Assembly: GCA_036704045.1 (NCBI GenBank)
Contig: DATNQM010000037.1
Span: forward strand, 124,001 to 188,000
Direction: 5' to 3'
DNA length: 64,000 bases
DNA from: Ancylothrix sp036704045
GTDB lineage: Bacteria > Cyanobacteriota > Cyanobacteriia > Cyanobacteriales > Oscillatoriaceae
Shown: in pieces, positions 1 through 9,149 of the stretch
Numbering within the stretch: the first letter of the stretch is position 1
Layout of the letters: the number at the start of each line of letters is the position of its first letter
Translations under genes and position numbers: made by a program
Notes under the pieces: model-generated
Databases searched by the model: none
What the model was told of the DNA's origin: nothing
The model's input: the letters and a program-made list of their open reading frames with translations, nothing else

Positions 1-85
1 GGTTTCTACATAAAAAACTAGGTTTTTTTGGAATGAAGAACAAATTTTGATGACTTTGTTACACAGAGCAACGGACTACAACATT

Positions 86-685
86 ATGCTGAGAGAAACA
101 ATAACTGGTTTACGAACAGCCCTACTTTTATGGGTTTTAACGGCAATTTTTTATCCGCTTTTGATATTAGCAGTAGGGCAAATATTTTTTCCCTATCAAG
201 CCAATGGTAGTTTAATTACCAATAATCAAACACCCATAGGTTCAGCTTTGATTGGTCAACCTTTTGCCTCAGACCGTTATTTTTTGAGCCGGCCAAGTAC
301 AACAAGTTACAGTACCGCCGACCCCAAAAATGACGAAAATAATATCTTAAAAACCGGCGTTTCAGGCGCAAGTAATTTAGCTCCTAGTAACCCCGCTTTG
401 CTTGAACAAGTAAAAACAAATCTCGCCAAACTTCAACAAGCAAACATTAACCCAACCGCCGATTTAATCTACACTTCAGGATCGAGTTTAGACCCGCATA
501 TTAGCATTGAAGCAGCGCAGGCACAAATTCAGCGTGTCGCCACAGCAAGGGGACTCAATTCTAATCAAGTCGAAATTTTGGTTTCCAAATATACCGAAGG
601 CCGGTTTTTGAGTATTTTTGGCGAACCCGGAGTTAACGTTTTGAAACTCAATCTCGCCCTTGATGGTGTCTACACCACCCGGTAA
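86..685 (+). CDS. kdpC: Potassium-transporting ATPase subunit C (KdpC)
   Basis: KdpC is the small single-span subunit of the high-affinity KdpFABC potassium pump and stabilises the KdpA-KdpB complex in the plasma membrane. The 199-residue protein has one N-terminal membrane segment (about residues 10-33) followed by the hydrophilic KdpC domain with the family signatures GSALIGQPF, SRPS and SGASNLAPSNP. Length is normal for the family. The reading frame is open 13 codons further upstream, but homologues begin close to MLRETI, so the ATG at 86 was chosen. The rest of the kdp operon (kdpA, kdpB) should lie to the left, outside the window. The next gene rightward is rodA, not kdpD, which is unusual for a kdp locus. 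Confidence 0.93.
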   Translation: MLRETITGLRTALLLWVLTAIFYPLLILAVGQIFFPYQANGSLITNNQTPIGSALIGQPFASDRYFLSRPSTTSYSTADPKNDENNILKTGVSGASNLAPSNPALLEQVKTNLAKLQQANINPTADLIYTSGSSLDPHISIEAAQAQIQRVATARGLNSNQVEILVSKYTEGRFLSIFGEPGVNVLKLNLALDGVYTTR

Positions 686-1013
686 TAAAAATTTTCCGCC
701 TACACCGGGGTTGAGAAACTTCGTTTTTCCCCAGTATTCAAAGCTCAAACCTATATAGCGGTTAAGACTTCTCGCTCAGTACAAAATTGCTTTTTAGAAA
801 CCTGGTAACTAGACGTAATAGAGGGGATTTTTCTGTAGCCCATTTGCCTGAGAAAGGCTAAAATTTCTCTCTACTAGGCTAACATTTCCGTGAACTCAGG
901 AACTAAAAAACCCAGTTTGTTTGCTATAAACCTAAACCTCAACCCGATACTTGGGATATGAAAGCGGAAATAGTAAGATACCTGTATCCGCTCATCTCTA
1001 TTCACCTTCCCTT
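686..1013. other. Intergenic region, kdpC to rodA
   Basis: No gene is visible in these 328 bases. The stretch around 750-790 (TATATAGCGGTTAAGAC, then CGCTCAGTAC) resembles dispersed noncoding repeats common between genes of filamentous cyanobacteria. No clear terminator for kdpC was found. A TTG at 951 opens the rodA frame upstream of the chosen start, but the intervening codons do not look like RodA. Confidence 0.5.
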
Positions 1014-2267
1014 ATGTTGCAAAACGTCCTGCTGAGAATAGGTCGCCAACCGATACTCATTCCTTGGCAACAAATCGACTGGATTTTATTATCGCTCGTA
1101 GTTGGGTTAACTGCGCTCGGTGGCGTGATGATTCGCAGTGTAGAATTACACTCCGGTCAAACCGACTGGTGGCAGCACTGGCTTACAGGCGGCATTGGAT
1201 TAACCATAGCAATGTTAATTGCTCGCAACCACTATGAAGCTTTAATTCAGTGGAAATGGTTTATCTATGGCTTTATTAATATCTCCTTAATTGCGGTGCG
1301 GTTTGTTGGTACCGAAGCCCTAGGTGCACAGCGGTGGATTAACGTTTTTGGCTTTCACGTTCAGCCATCAGAATTTGCTAAAGTCGGTGTCATTATTACC
1401 CTGGCTGCGCTTTTACACAAACGTGGTGCCACAACAATTCCAGATATGCTCAGAGTTTTAGCTGTTACTGCGGTGCCTTGGGGATTGGTTTTTTCTGAGC
1501 CAAATTTGGGAACTTCTCTTGTTTTTGGAGCAATTACAATGGGGATGCTTTATTGGGGAGGCGCTAACCCTGGTTGGCTAATTCTCATGCTTTCTCCGGT
1601 TATTTCTGCCATTGTTTTTAATGTTTATTTCCCTGGGTGGGTTGTTTGGTCAATTTTGATGGGAATTATTGGCTGGCGTAGCCTTCCTTGGCAGTGGCTT
1701 GGATCGGTTGGTGCTCTAACAATTAATGTGGCATCAGGATGGTTAGGACACGTTTTTTGGGGAATACTTAAAGATTATCAAAAAGAGCGAATTATTCTCT
1801 TTTTAGACCCCAGTAAAGACCCCCTTGGTGGCGGTTATCACCTCATTCAATCTCGTATTGCTATTGGGGCCGGTCAAATTTGGGGAAAAGGACTCACCCA
1901 AGGAACTCAAACTCAACTGAATTTTATTCCCGAACAGCATACAGATTTTATCTTTTCTGCAATTGGTGAAGAGTTAGGTTTTATTGGCTGTTTGGCTGTA
2001 TTTATTGCCTTTTGGCTGATTTGTTTTCGTTTAGTTAGAATTGCCCAAAATGCTAATGATAATTTTGGTTCTTTAATCGCTATTGGTGTACTTTCAATGA
2101 TTATCTTTCAGGTAGTTATTAATATTGGGATGAACATTGGTTTAGCCCCAGTCACCGGCGTTCCTCTGCCTTTACTCAGCTATGGACGTTCTGCTTTGAT
2201 GAGCAATTTTATTGCCATAGGTTTAGTAGAATCTGTTGCCAATTTTAGACCTCGAAAAAAATATTAA
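1014..2267 (+). CDS. rodA: Rod-shape/elongasome SEDS protein RodA
   Basis: RodA is a SEDS-family peptidoglycan glycosyltransferase that polymerises lipid II during lateral wall growth together with a class B PBP. The 417-residue protein is almost entirely hydrophobic with about ten membrane segments. It carries the SEDS signatures GAQRWI, QPSEFAK, the catalytic-loop region DPLGGGYHLIQSRIAIGAGQIWGKG, the segment FIPEQHTDFIFSAIGEELGF and a C-terminal PLLSYG. The FIPEQHTDFIF form fits RodA better than FtsW, though FtsW cannot be fully excluded without comparing both paralogues. The ATG at 1014 was preferred over a TTG at 951. It sits between kdpC and the kdpD-like gene on the same strand, with no functional link that I know of. 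Confidence 0.9.
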   Translation: MLQNVLLRIGRQPILIPWQQIDWILLSLVVGLTALGGVMIRSVELHSGQTDWWQHWLTGGIGLTIAMLIARNHYEALIQWKWFIYGFINISLIAVRFVGTEALGAQRWINVFGFHVQPSEFAKVGVIITLAALLHKRGATTIPDMLRVLAVTAVPWGLVFSEPNLGTSLVFGAITMGMLYWGGANPGWLILMLSPVISAIVFNVYFPGWVVWSILMGIIGWRSLPWQWLGSVGALTINVASGWLGHVFWGILKDYQKERIILFLDPSKDPLGGGYHLIQSRIAIGAGQIWGKGLTQGTQTQLNFIPEQHTDFIFSAIGEELGFIGCLAVFIAFWLICFRLVRIAQNANDNFGSLIAIGVLSMIIFQVVINIGMNIGLAPVTGVPLPLLSYGRSALMSNFIAIGLVESVANFRPRKKY

Positions 2268-2362
2268 CCGTTACCTTTTTTTCAATGTTGTCTTGTTCCC
2301 AATTTACACCTGGGAACACAACCTTGACTCCTCTACTTAAAGTTGGTTTTCCTACTTATCAT

Positions 2363-3520
2363 ATGAGTTATAACAACCCAAATAATTCTGATTTAACTTT
2401 AAAAAAACTCCAACGCCGACGAGGCAAACATAAAATTTTTATTGGGATGGCACCAGGAGTTGGGAAAACCTTTAAAATGCTCGAAGAAGCACACCAGCTT
2501 AAACAAGAAGGTATCGATGTAATCATAGGCTTATTAGAAACTCATGGACGCAAAGAAACAGCAGAAAAAGCCCAAGGTTTAGAAGTTATTCCCCGCTTAC
2601 AAATTAAACGCAGCGACATCATCCTTACGGAAATAGACACCGATGCAATTATCGCCCGTTCACCACAATTAGTCTTAATTGATGAACTTGCTCATACAAA
2701 AGTCCCTGGCTGCCTACACGAAAAACGTTATCAAGATGTCGAACTTATTTTAGATGCCGGTATTGATGTTTATTCCACTGTTAATATTCAACATTTAGAA
2801 AGTCTTAATGACTTAGTTGCACGCATCACCGGCATCGTTGTCAGAGAACGCATACCCGACCGACTTTTAGACGAAGCAAGCGAAGTTGTCGTTGTTGATG
2901 TCACCGCAGAAACGCTACAACAACGCCTCAGCGAAGGCAAAATTTATGCCCCTCAAAAAATCCAACAATCTTTAGAAAACTTTTTTCAACGCCGCAACCT
3001 CATCGCCCTAAGAGAATTAGCCTTAAGACAAGTTGCTGACTTTGTAGAAGAAAACGCTAGTCTGACCACCTCTACCAACCAGCTTTGCAACATCCATGAA
3101 CGCATTTTAGTTTGTATTTCCACTTATCCCAACGCCATGCAATTGCTTAGGCGTGGAGCTCGAATTGCTAATTACATGAATGCCAAATTTTATGTACTAT
3201 TTGTAAATAAACCCGACCGATTTCTCACTAAAGAAGAAAGCCTCCAAATCGAAACTTGTGAAAAACTTTGTCAAGAATTTGAAGGCGAATTTTTGCGAGT
3301 TTCAAGCTATGAAATTCCCAAAACTATCGCTGAAGTTGCCCAAAAATATCACATTACTCAAATTGTTCTGGGAGAGTCCCGCCGTTCTCGGTGGGAACTT
3401 TTTATACACGGTTCTTTAATTCAAAAACTCATGCGTTCTCTCAAATACATTGACATTCATATTATGGCCACAGAAAAACCTAAACCAAAAGAGACTATTT
3501 TCCACAATATCAACCGATAA
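2363..3520 (+). CDS. kdpD: Short KdpD (N-terminal sensor domain only)
   Basis: The 385-residue protein matches the cytoplasmic N-terminal region of the KdpD potassium sensor kinase. A KdpD domain covers about residues 20-230, with Walker A GMAPGVGKT at 28-36 and a Walker-B-like LVLIDELAHT near residue 110. A universal-stress-protein-like domain covers about 245-375, including LGESRRSRWE. The four membrane helices, GAF, HisKA and ATPase domains of full-length KdpD (about 890 residues in E. coli) are absent. The frame ends cleanly and the next gene follows closely, so this is not a recent truncation. Short KdpD proteins are known in cyanobacteria (for example Anabaena), where they probably work with a separate kinase. 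The ATG at 2363 was chosen because the 26 codons upstream look non-coding. Confidence 0.88.
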   Translation: MSYNNPNNSDLTLKKLQRRRGKHKIFIGMAPGVGKTFKMLEEAHQLKQEGIDVIIGLLETHGRKETAEKAQGLEVIPRLQIKRSDIILTEIDTDAIIARSPQLVLIDELAHTKVPGCLHEKRYQDVELILDAGIDVYSTVNIQHLESLNDLVARITGIVVRERIPDRLLDEASEVVVVDVTAETLQQRLSEGKIYAPQKIQQSLENFFQRRNLIALRELALRQVADFVEENASLTTSTNQLCNIHERILVCISTYPNAMQLLRRGARIANYMNAKFYVLFVNKPDRFLTKEESLQIETCEKLCQEFEGEFLRVSSYEIPKTIAEVAQKYHITQIVLGESRRSRWELFIHGSLIQKLMRSLKYIDIHIMATEKPKPKETIFHNINR

Positions 3521-3573
3521 TTTAACTCTATCTACCATTAAATATTTGGCAATAGCCGATTCTTAAAAACATT

Positions 3574-5577
3574 ATGGAAATTCCTCGTCTTCATCCAGAT
3601 ACTATCGAAGAAGTTAAACAAAGAGTTGATATTTATGATATCGTTTCTGAACAAGTTTCTCTTAAAAAAAGCGGTAAAGATTACACCGGCTTATGTCCTT
3701 TTCACGATGAAAAAACCCCTAGCTTTACCGTTAGCCCTAGCAAACAAATGTATTATTGTTTTGGCTGTGGTGCCGGTGGAGGGGCGATCAATTTCCTTAT
3801 GGAAACGGGTAAACGTCCCTTTAATGAAGTAGTCTTTGATTTAGCCAAACGCTATCAAATTCCTATCCGTACCCTTGAACCGGAAAAAAGGCAAGAACTT
3901 CAGCGCCAAATTAGCCTCCGAGAACAACTATATGAAATTCTTGCCATCACCACTAATTTCTATCAACACGCCCTTTATCAACCAGGGGGAAATGTTGCCT
4001 TAGAATACCTCCAAATTGAACGAAAACTTACAGAAGAAACTATCCAACAATTCCAACTCGGCTACGCCCCTGCCGGCTGGGAAACGCTTTATCATTACCT
4101 CTTAGAAACAAAAAAATTTCCTGTTCAACTTATCGAAGCTGCCGGTTTAATTGTTAACAGAAAATCTGGCACCGGCTACTATGATCGCTTTCGAGATCGC
4201 TTAATGATTCCTATCTGCGACTTACAAGGAAGAGTTATCGGTTTTGGGGGCAGAACTCTTACCGATGAAATGCCAAAATACCTCAATTCTCCTGAAACCG
4301 AACTATTTGAAAAAGGCAAAACTCTCTTCGCCCTCGACAAAGCCAAAACCGCCATTAGTAAACAAGATAAAGCCATCATTGTTGAGGGATATTTTGATGC
4401 TATCGCCCTTCATTCTGCCGGGATTACCAACGCCGTTGCTTCCCTGGGAACAGCCCTTAGTTTAAACCAAATTAGGCAACTTTTACGATACACAGAATCA
4501 AAGCAAATTATCCTTAATTTTGATGCCGATAAAGCCGGTACAAATGCCGCCGAAAGAGCCATAGGTGAAATAGCATCTCTTGCCTATAGAGGGGATGTTA
4601 ATTTGCGAATTTTAAGGCTACCAGATGGCAAAGATGCTGATGAATACCTCAAAAGTTATTCCGCAGAAAGTTATCAAGAATTACTGCAAAATGCCTCGTT
4701 GTGGTTAAACTGGCAAATTGACCAAATTTTACAAAAAAAAGATATAAATCAACCAGATCAATATCAGCAAATAGCAACAGAAATGGTAGCTTTATTATGC
4801 AATATTACCAATGATAATCAGCTTACCTATTATGTAGATTATTGTGCAGAACTTCTTTCCTTAAAAGACTCCAGACGCACTCCCATGATTAGGGAAAATT
4901 TATTAAATCAAATTTCTAGCCGGTCTTTAGAATTGTTGAGAGTTGATGAGTCTTATACCATAGCACCTTTAATAGAAAGTAGGCAAAAAATAAGTAGTCT
5001 ACCTTTGGTAAAAACTCGTTCTTCGCACCAAAAAAAAGTCCCAGAAATGCCGGTTTCTGGGGAAAATAATCTCTTAAAAGAAGCCGAAGCTTTTCTTTTA
5101 CAATCTTATATTCATTATCCCGAATACCGCAGCGCTGTCCTAGAAGTTTTAGTAGAAAGAAACTTAGAATTTACCCTGGATCACCACAAAAATTTATGGC
5201 AATTTATCTTAAATTTAAATGCTTTTGAGGCTGAACCACTTAAACTTATTTCAGATTTACAAGATTGTTATTTAGCAGAAAATAGCAGTGAAATTTCAAA
5301 AATATCTTATCTCTTTCATCTTGATGAAAAAACTCAATTAGATATTGTTCGTACCCCCTTAGTTATTAGGGCTGCGGCGGCATCAATTGACCGCGTAATT
5401 TGCGAAAATAAAATCCGAGAAGCTTTACAAGAGTTGAACAAAATTGATTTTATAGCTAATCTCGAATTAGCCCAATTTCATCAACAACAACTTCTTACCC
5501 ACAGAAATCGCATCAAAGAATTAGAAAAAGAACGTTACACAACTTTTAAAGATTTAGTCAGTGTTCCTTGGTTATAG
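3574..5577 (+). CDS. dnaG: DNA primase DnaG
   Basis: DnaG synthesises the RNA primers used by the replicative polymerase and binds the DnaB helicase. The 667-residue protein has the N-terminal zinc-binding domain with Cys41, His44, Cys62 and Cys65 (CPFH and CFGC). The RNA polymerase core follows (YDRFRDRLMIPI, GFGGR). The TOPRIM domain shows IIVEGYFDAIALH near residue 270 and NFDADKAGTNAA, both carrying metal-binding acidic residues. The C-terminal 230 residues are helical and divergent, as expected for the helicase-interacting domain. Length is typical. It starts 54 bases after the kdpD-like gene and may be co-transcribed with it. Confidence 0.97.
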   Translation: MEIPRLHPDTIEEVKQRVDIYDIVSEQVSLKKSGKDYTGLCPFHDEKTPSFTVSPSKQMYYCFGCGAGGGAINFLMETGKRPFNEVVFDLAKRYQIPIRTLEPEKRQELQRQISLREQLYEILAITTNFYQHALYQPGGNVALEYLQIERKLTEETIQQFQLGYAPAGWETLYHYLLETKKFPVQLIEAAGLIVNRKSGTGYYDRFRDRLMIPICDLQGRVIGFGGRTLTDEMPKYLNSPETELFEKGKTLFALDKAKTAISKQDKAIIVEGYFDAIALHSAGITNAVASLGTALSLNQIRQLLRYTESKQIILNFDADKAGTNAAERAIGEIASLAYRGDVNLRILRLPDGKDADEYLKSYSAESYQELLQNASLWLNWQIDQILQKKDINQPDQYQQIATEMVALLCNITNDNQLTYYVDYCAELLSLKDSRRTPMIRENLLNQISSRSLELLRVDESYTIAPLIESRQKISSLPLVKTRSSHQKKVPEMPVSGENNLLKEAEAFLLQSYIHYPEYRSAVLEVLVERNLEFTLDHHKNLWQFILNLNAFEAEPLKLISDLQDCYLAENSSEISKISYLFHLDEKTQLDIVRTPLVIRAAAASIDRVICENKIREALQELNKIDFIANLELAQFHQQQLLTHRNRIKELEKERYTTFKDLVSVPWL

Positions 5578-5691
5578 AAATAAATTTTCCTCTCTTATTT
5601 GTTAAGTTAAAAATTAACCTAAAGTTTAATTTCTTAGTTGAATAAAAAAGCCTAATATAATATAAAAAAGTTTTTAAAAACCTATTAAATA

Positions 5692-5718
5692 CCCCCCTTT
5701 GACAGAAAAATAGGGGGG
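5692..5718. terminator. Hairpin between convergent dnaG and pentapeptide gene
   Basis: A 7-bp GC-rich stem (CCCCCCT at 5692-5698 with AGGGGGG at 5712-5718) encloses a 13-base loop. It sits between the convergent ends of dnaG and the pentapeptide gene. Sequences next to it are A/T-rich on both sides but lack a clean T run, so bidirectional termination is inferred. Confidence 0.55.
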
Positions 5719-5753
5719 AAACATAACAAGAATAATGGTAGGCTTAAATTGCT

Positions 5754-6290
5754 TCAATCACAATACAAAGTTTCTTTTGTTTCACGCCCTGTCACAGGAT
5801 TAATACCGGTAGCAATTTTACAAAGTGCCTTTTGCATATCTTGACGCAACAACACATCCGTAAAATCAGCACCATCAATAGTAGAACCATCAAACTTAGC
5901 ATTAAAAGCAAAGGCGCCTTCTAAAACAGCATTAGTAAGATTAGCTTTTAAAAAACGGGCTGTGTCTAAAGTTGCACCGCGTAGATCAGCCCCTTCTAAA
6001 TTTACCCTTTCCAAAGTTGCCCCAAACAAACTTACGCCCGCCAACTTAGTATTACTCAAATTACTGTTGCGTAAAACAGCTTTTGTAAAGCTAGAATCAG
6101 TCAAATCTCGACCAGAAAAATCTACGCCTACGAGAGTTTCTTTGTTATAGTCGTTGGCAAAAGCCGGCATCACAATTAGCAAACTTGCCGTTAGGAACAG
6201 CACCCCAGAAAATACAAGAGATAATACAATTGCAGGAATACGTTTAACAAATCTATCGTGCATTTTTTTGAACATTAAAGACAATGACAT
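5754..6290 (-). CDS. Secreted/lumenal pentapeptide-repeat protein
   Basis: The 178-residue protein has an N-terminal basic stretch, a hydrophobic segment (about residues 18-45) and a probable signal peptidase site after MPAFA, so it should be exported to the thylakoid lumen or periplasm. Residues about 50-140 are tandem pentapeptide repeats of the A(D/N)LXX type (LTDSS, LRNSN, LSNTK, LEGAD, LRGAT, LTNAV), which fold as a right-handed beta helix. The C-terminus has two cysteines 20 residues apart (CKIATG...TLYC) that could form a disulfide. Similar proteins are conserved in cyanobacteria and in the chloroplast lumen (TL15/TL20.3 type), without a clear function. It is transcribed divergently from yraN. 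Confidence 0.85.
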   Translation of the reverse strand: MSLSLMFKKMHDRFVKRIPAIVLSLVFSGVLFLTASLLIVMPAFANDYNKETLVGVDFSGRDLTDSSFTKAVLRNSNLSNTKLAGVSLFGATLERVNLEGADLRGATLDTARFLKANLTNAVLEGAFAFNAKFDGSTIDGADFTDVLLRQDMQKALCKIATGINPVTGRETKETLYCD

Positions 6291-6385
6291 AAAGGTTTAA
6301 GAGTGGGAGAAAACGTTAAAAGTAGCAATCGCTACACGAGTATCGTAGCTTGGAAGTGTCCCCACAAGCAATTGCTTTTATCGCC

Positions 6386-6889
6386 ATGTTAAAATCCTTT
6401 GCCAAACATCAAAAATCATCAAATCAGCCTATGCGAAAAACATCAAACCCTATCGGCTCTTTAGGCGAAAACTTAGTGGCACAATGGTTACAGCAGCAAG
6501 GATGGGAAATCTTAGCACAGCGCTGGAAATGCCAGTGGGGAGAATTGGACATTGTTGCTTACTCCCAACCCACAGCACAATTAATCTTTGTCGAGGTAAA
6601 AACTCGTAGTCCTCATTCTTGGGACAGTGGGGGGCTTTTTGCCATCACCCCTCAAAAACAAGCTAAAGTTGGGCAAGCCGCCTCACTCTTTATGGCAGAT
6701 CACCCGCACTTCGCTACTGTAGCCTGTCGATTTGATGTAGCCCTCGTCAGTTGCCAACAAATGCCTGATCAGAAACTCTCGCATCCAGACGAGACACAGT
6801 TTAATTTTTTGGTCAAACGGGGTGAACCAGTTTTGATAAAAAACTTCAAACTTACCCTGGTTGAGTATATCGAGTCAGCCTTCTGTTAA
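6386..6889 (+). CDS. yraN: YraN/UPF0102 family putative endonuclease
   Basis: The protein (167 residues from this start) belongs to UPF0102, a PD-(D/E)XK nuclease-like family of uncertain function. Visible signatures are GSLGENLVAQWLQQQGW (domain start), WGELDIVAY carrying the acidic metal ligand, and FVEVKTR supplying the ExK pair. The start is uncertain: TTG at 6350, ATG at 6386 and ATG at 6431 are in frame, none with a good ribosome-binding site. The last would start just before the conserved domain, as in many homologues. Confidence 0.85.
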   Translation: MLKSFAKHQKSSNQPMRKTSNPIGSLGENLVAQWLQQQGWEILAQRWKCQWGELDIVAYSQPTAQLIFVEVKTRSPHSWDSGGLFAITPQKQAKVGQAASLFMADHPHFATVACRFDVALVSCQQMPDQKLSHPDETQFNFLVKRGEPVLIKNFKLTLVEYIESAFC

Positions 6890-6898
6890 CCCAACTGG

Positions 6899-7288
6899 CT
6901 AGGCAAGCGTTTCTGGGCAATATCCCAAACCTTTGACAAACTGTTTGCGAAACTCTTCAATTTCGCCGCGATCAGGATGACCATGAGATACCACAGCCAC
7001 TTGATAACGCCGCATTACATCCACCGGCGATTGGCCATTTTCCAAACTCCATAAAGCCATTTGTAAGCGAATTCCTGGCGAGTAGGGAATTCCTAACTCA
7101 TTCATAAAAGCTCGAAAATCTCCGCTTTTTTGCAAATCTAGGGGATTTTTCATTTTTACGCGAACTACCCATCCATCTATTTGATGAATAACACTCATAA
7201 AACTAACTGAAAGATGAGGGCTGATGTGCAGGTACTCTGCAATTCTCAGCGTGAGACTGGCATTAGCAACGAAATAAAGGTATTCCAT
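6899..7288 (-). CDS. Conserved hypothetical protein, about 129 residues
   Basis: I do not recognise a named family. The product is a compact mixed alpha/beta protein without signal peptide or membrane segment. It begins MEYLYFVANASLTLRIAEYL, and its C-terminal half contains SHGHPDRGEIEEFRKQFVKGLGYCPETL. The ATG at 7288 is preferred to a TTG six codons upstream. It is convergent with yraN, whose stop is 10 bases away, leaving no room for a terminator. Codon composition resembles that of the neighbours, so it is probably a real gene. Confidence 0.65.
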   Translation of the reverse strand: MEYLYFVANASLTLRIAEYLHISPHLSVSFMSVIHQIDGWVVRVKMKNPLDLQKSGDFRAFMNELGIPYSPGIRLQMALWSLENGQSPVDVMRRYQVAVVSHGHPDRGEIEEFRKQFVKGLGYCPETLA

Positions 7289-7920
7289 CGGGTAAGAGTT
7301 CTGCAAAGGCTACATTTTTATTTTCTAAGATTATGTCGCAAATGACTACGGGAAAAGCCCCTTTATTTATTGGGTAAATTTCCCCAATTTCTCTTTTTTT
7401 TTCATGTCTCTCTTGCTAAAAGAAGATAAAAATTCTTTGCATCAGTCTTAAGATAGAAACTGTAGGGGTCTGTTATTAGCCAGGCTGTCTCAAGCCCAAA
7501 TTCCTTAATCAAAAAGACTTTTCAGCTTTATAGTTAGTTTATTGAAGTCAAATAACTCTAACGTTGCGGACAATTTTTAACCCTAAACTCGCTTAATTGT
7601 AAACGCTGTTCGCTTAGTATCAACTAAGTTTTTTCCTCAAAATAATTTCCCTAATAAACTTACGACTAGAACCTTGGGAGTGAAATTGTTTTTTAAGTCT
7701 ACCAAAACAGTAGCAAATACTTACGTCGATTCTATATTTTTATTTACATTTTTAACCTTTGTGTGTTCATACCCAACCCCACAAAACTTGAAAAAAAACC
7801 CCAAAAGCACCCTGCCAGTAGTCCTTTACAAATTGACATTCTTCACAACGACAACATCTGGTAAATTTAACAAACAGACAAAAACCCCCACACTCTCAGA
7901 ACGTATTTACCGCAGCAACC
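7289..7920. other. Intergenic region upstream of queA
   Basis: This 632-base AT-rich stretch holds no convincing gene. A 111-codon open frame on the plus strand (7674-8009) overlaps the queA N-terminus and looks like chance. I see no tRNA, known riboswitch or strong promoter, although a TTGCAT at 7437-7442 could be a -35 element. A queA leader transcript or small RNA could be present but is not supported by sequence alone. Confidence 0.4.
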
Positions 7921-9054
7921 TTGGAAGATTATCAAACCCAACCCAACCCAGCCATACCCTACAGCGATCAGCGCCTAGACAGCTACAACTACGAACTACC
8001 GATGGGTAGCATTGCCCAAAACCCCGTAGTCCCCAGACACAATTCTCGCTTGCTAGTTGTTAACTCGCAAAGTGAACATAGCCACCATATTTTTTGGGAA
8101 TTACCCCAACTGCTAAAAAAAGGTGACTTGCTGGTAATGAACAACACCCGCGTTATTCGTGCCAGACTTTATGGCTATAAAACCACTGGCGCGCCGGTAG
8201 AAGTTTTATTACTAGAAGAAGTCGAACACAACCACTGGTTAAGCTTAGTGAAACCGGGAAAACGCCTAAAAATTGGGGCAAAAATCCTCTTTAACTCCCT
8301 CGAAAACTCCTGCAACTCCAATTTAAGCGCTACGGTAGTTGCTACCGATAAAGCTACTGGGGGGCGGATTTTAAAATTTGAATTGCCCAAAGATCAATCT
8401 GTTATCCAGTATTTACAAGACTATGGCCATATTCCCCTGCCGCCCTACATTACAGAAAGTACGGCTGAACCGGCACAATATCAAACTATCTACGCAGAAA
8501 AAGATGGCTCCGTAGCAGCCCCGACCGCCGGCCTGCATTTCACGGAAGAATTATTACAAAAACTCAGCTTTGCCGGCATTGAAACGGCTTTTGTCACCCT
8601 AAATGTAGGTGTGGGAACCTTTCGCCCTGTTGAAACCGAAAATGTAACCGAGCACCAAATGCACTCGGAATTGGTGGAAGTACCAGAAATAACCATTGAA
8701 AAAATTAACCAAACTAAACAACGGGGCGGCCGAATTATTGCGGTTGGTACTACCGTTGTTCGTTCCTTAGAAGGCGCTGCTGCTGCCTTTGAAGGCCGGT
8801 TAAAGCCTTTTTATGGCAAAACTAACCTATTTATTTACCCTGGCTATCAATGGCGAGTGGTTGAAGGATTAATCACCAATTTTCATTTACCTAAATCTAG
8901 TTTAATGATGTTAGTGAGTGCTTTGATTGGTCGGGAGCGTTTGCTTAATTTGTATCAAGAAGCCATTAACCAACAGTACCGCTTTTACTCGTTTGGCGAT
9001 GCTATGCTGATTTTACCGCACGCAAATATAAATAAACCGGAGACTAATGGTTAA
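7921..9054 (+). CDS. queA: tRNA preQ1(34) S-adenosylmethionine ribosyltransferase-isomerase QueA
   Basis: QueA transfers and isomerises the ribose of S-adenosylmethionine onto preQ1 at tRNA position 34, making epoxyqueuosine. The 377-residue protein has the family signatures LDSYNYELP...IAQNP...SRLLVV near the N-terminus, GDLLVMNNTRVI, VLLLEE, KPGKRLK, GHIPLPPYI, YQTIYA, AAPTAGLHFT, GVGTFRPV and TNFHLPKSSLMMLV. No ATG precedes the conserved LDSYNYELP block, so a TTG at 7921 is taken as start; the first internal ATG (8002) would remove part of the domain. The start is the least certain point. Confidence 0.95.
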   Translation: MEDYQTQPNPAIPYSDQRLDSYNYELPMGSIAQNPVVPRHNSRLLVVNSQSEHSHHIFWELPQLLKKGDLLVMNNTRVIRARLYGYKTTGAPVEVLLLEEVEHNHWLSLVKPGKRLKIGAKILFNSLENSCNSNLSATVVATDKATGGRILKFELPKDQSVIQYLQDYGHIPLPPYITESTAEPAQYQTIYAEKDGSVAAPTAGLHFTEELLQKLSFAGIETAFVTLNVGVGTFRPVETENVTEHQMHSELVEVPEITIEKINQTKQRGGRIIAVGTTVVRSLEGAAAAFEGRLKPFYGKTNLFIYPGYQWRVVEGLITNFHLPKSSLMMLVSALIGRERLLNLYQEAINQQYRFYSFGDAMLILPHANINKPETNG

Positions 9055-9118
9055 TCACAATCCATTCATCTCCGGCTGGCTTTAACGTAGTTGGTGTTCG
9101 CTTCTTAAAAAAAATCTC

Positions 9119-9143
9119 ACCGGCAGTTTGTTAAAATGCCGGT
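9119..9143. terminator. Hairpin between convergent queA and rpmF
   Basis: ACCGGCA at 9119-9125 pairs with TGCCGGT at 9137-9143 around an 11-base loop. On the minus strand the stem is followed by GAGATTTTTTTT, a good intrinsic terminator for rpmF. On the plus strand the tail is AAACTTTTATT, weaker but usable for queA. Confidence 0.72.
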
Positions 9144-9149
9144 AAACTT

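Noticed and set aside
840..870. CTGAGA word resembling part of a TPP riboswitch
   Set aside because: None of the other conserved TPP blocks is present and the downstream gene is rodA.
7674..8009. 111-codon plus-strand frame before queA
   Set aside because: Overlaps the conserved queA N-terminus in another frame and has no recognisable domain.
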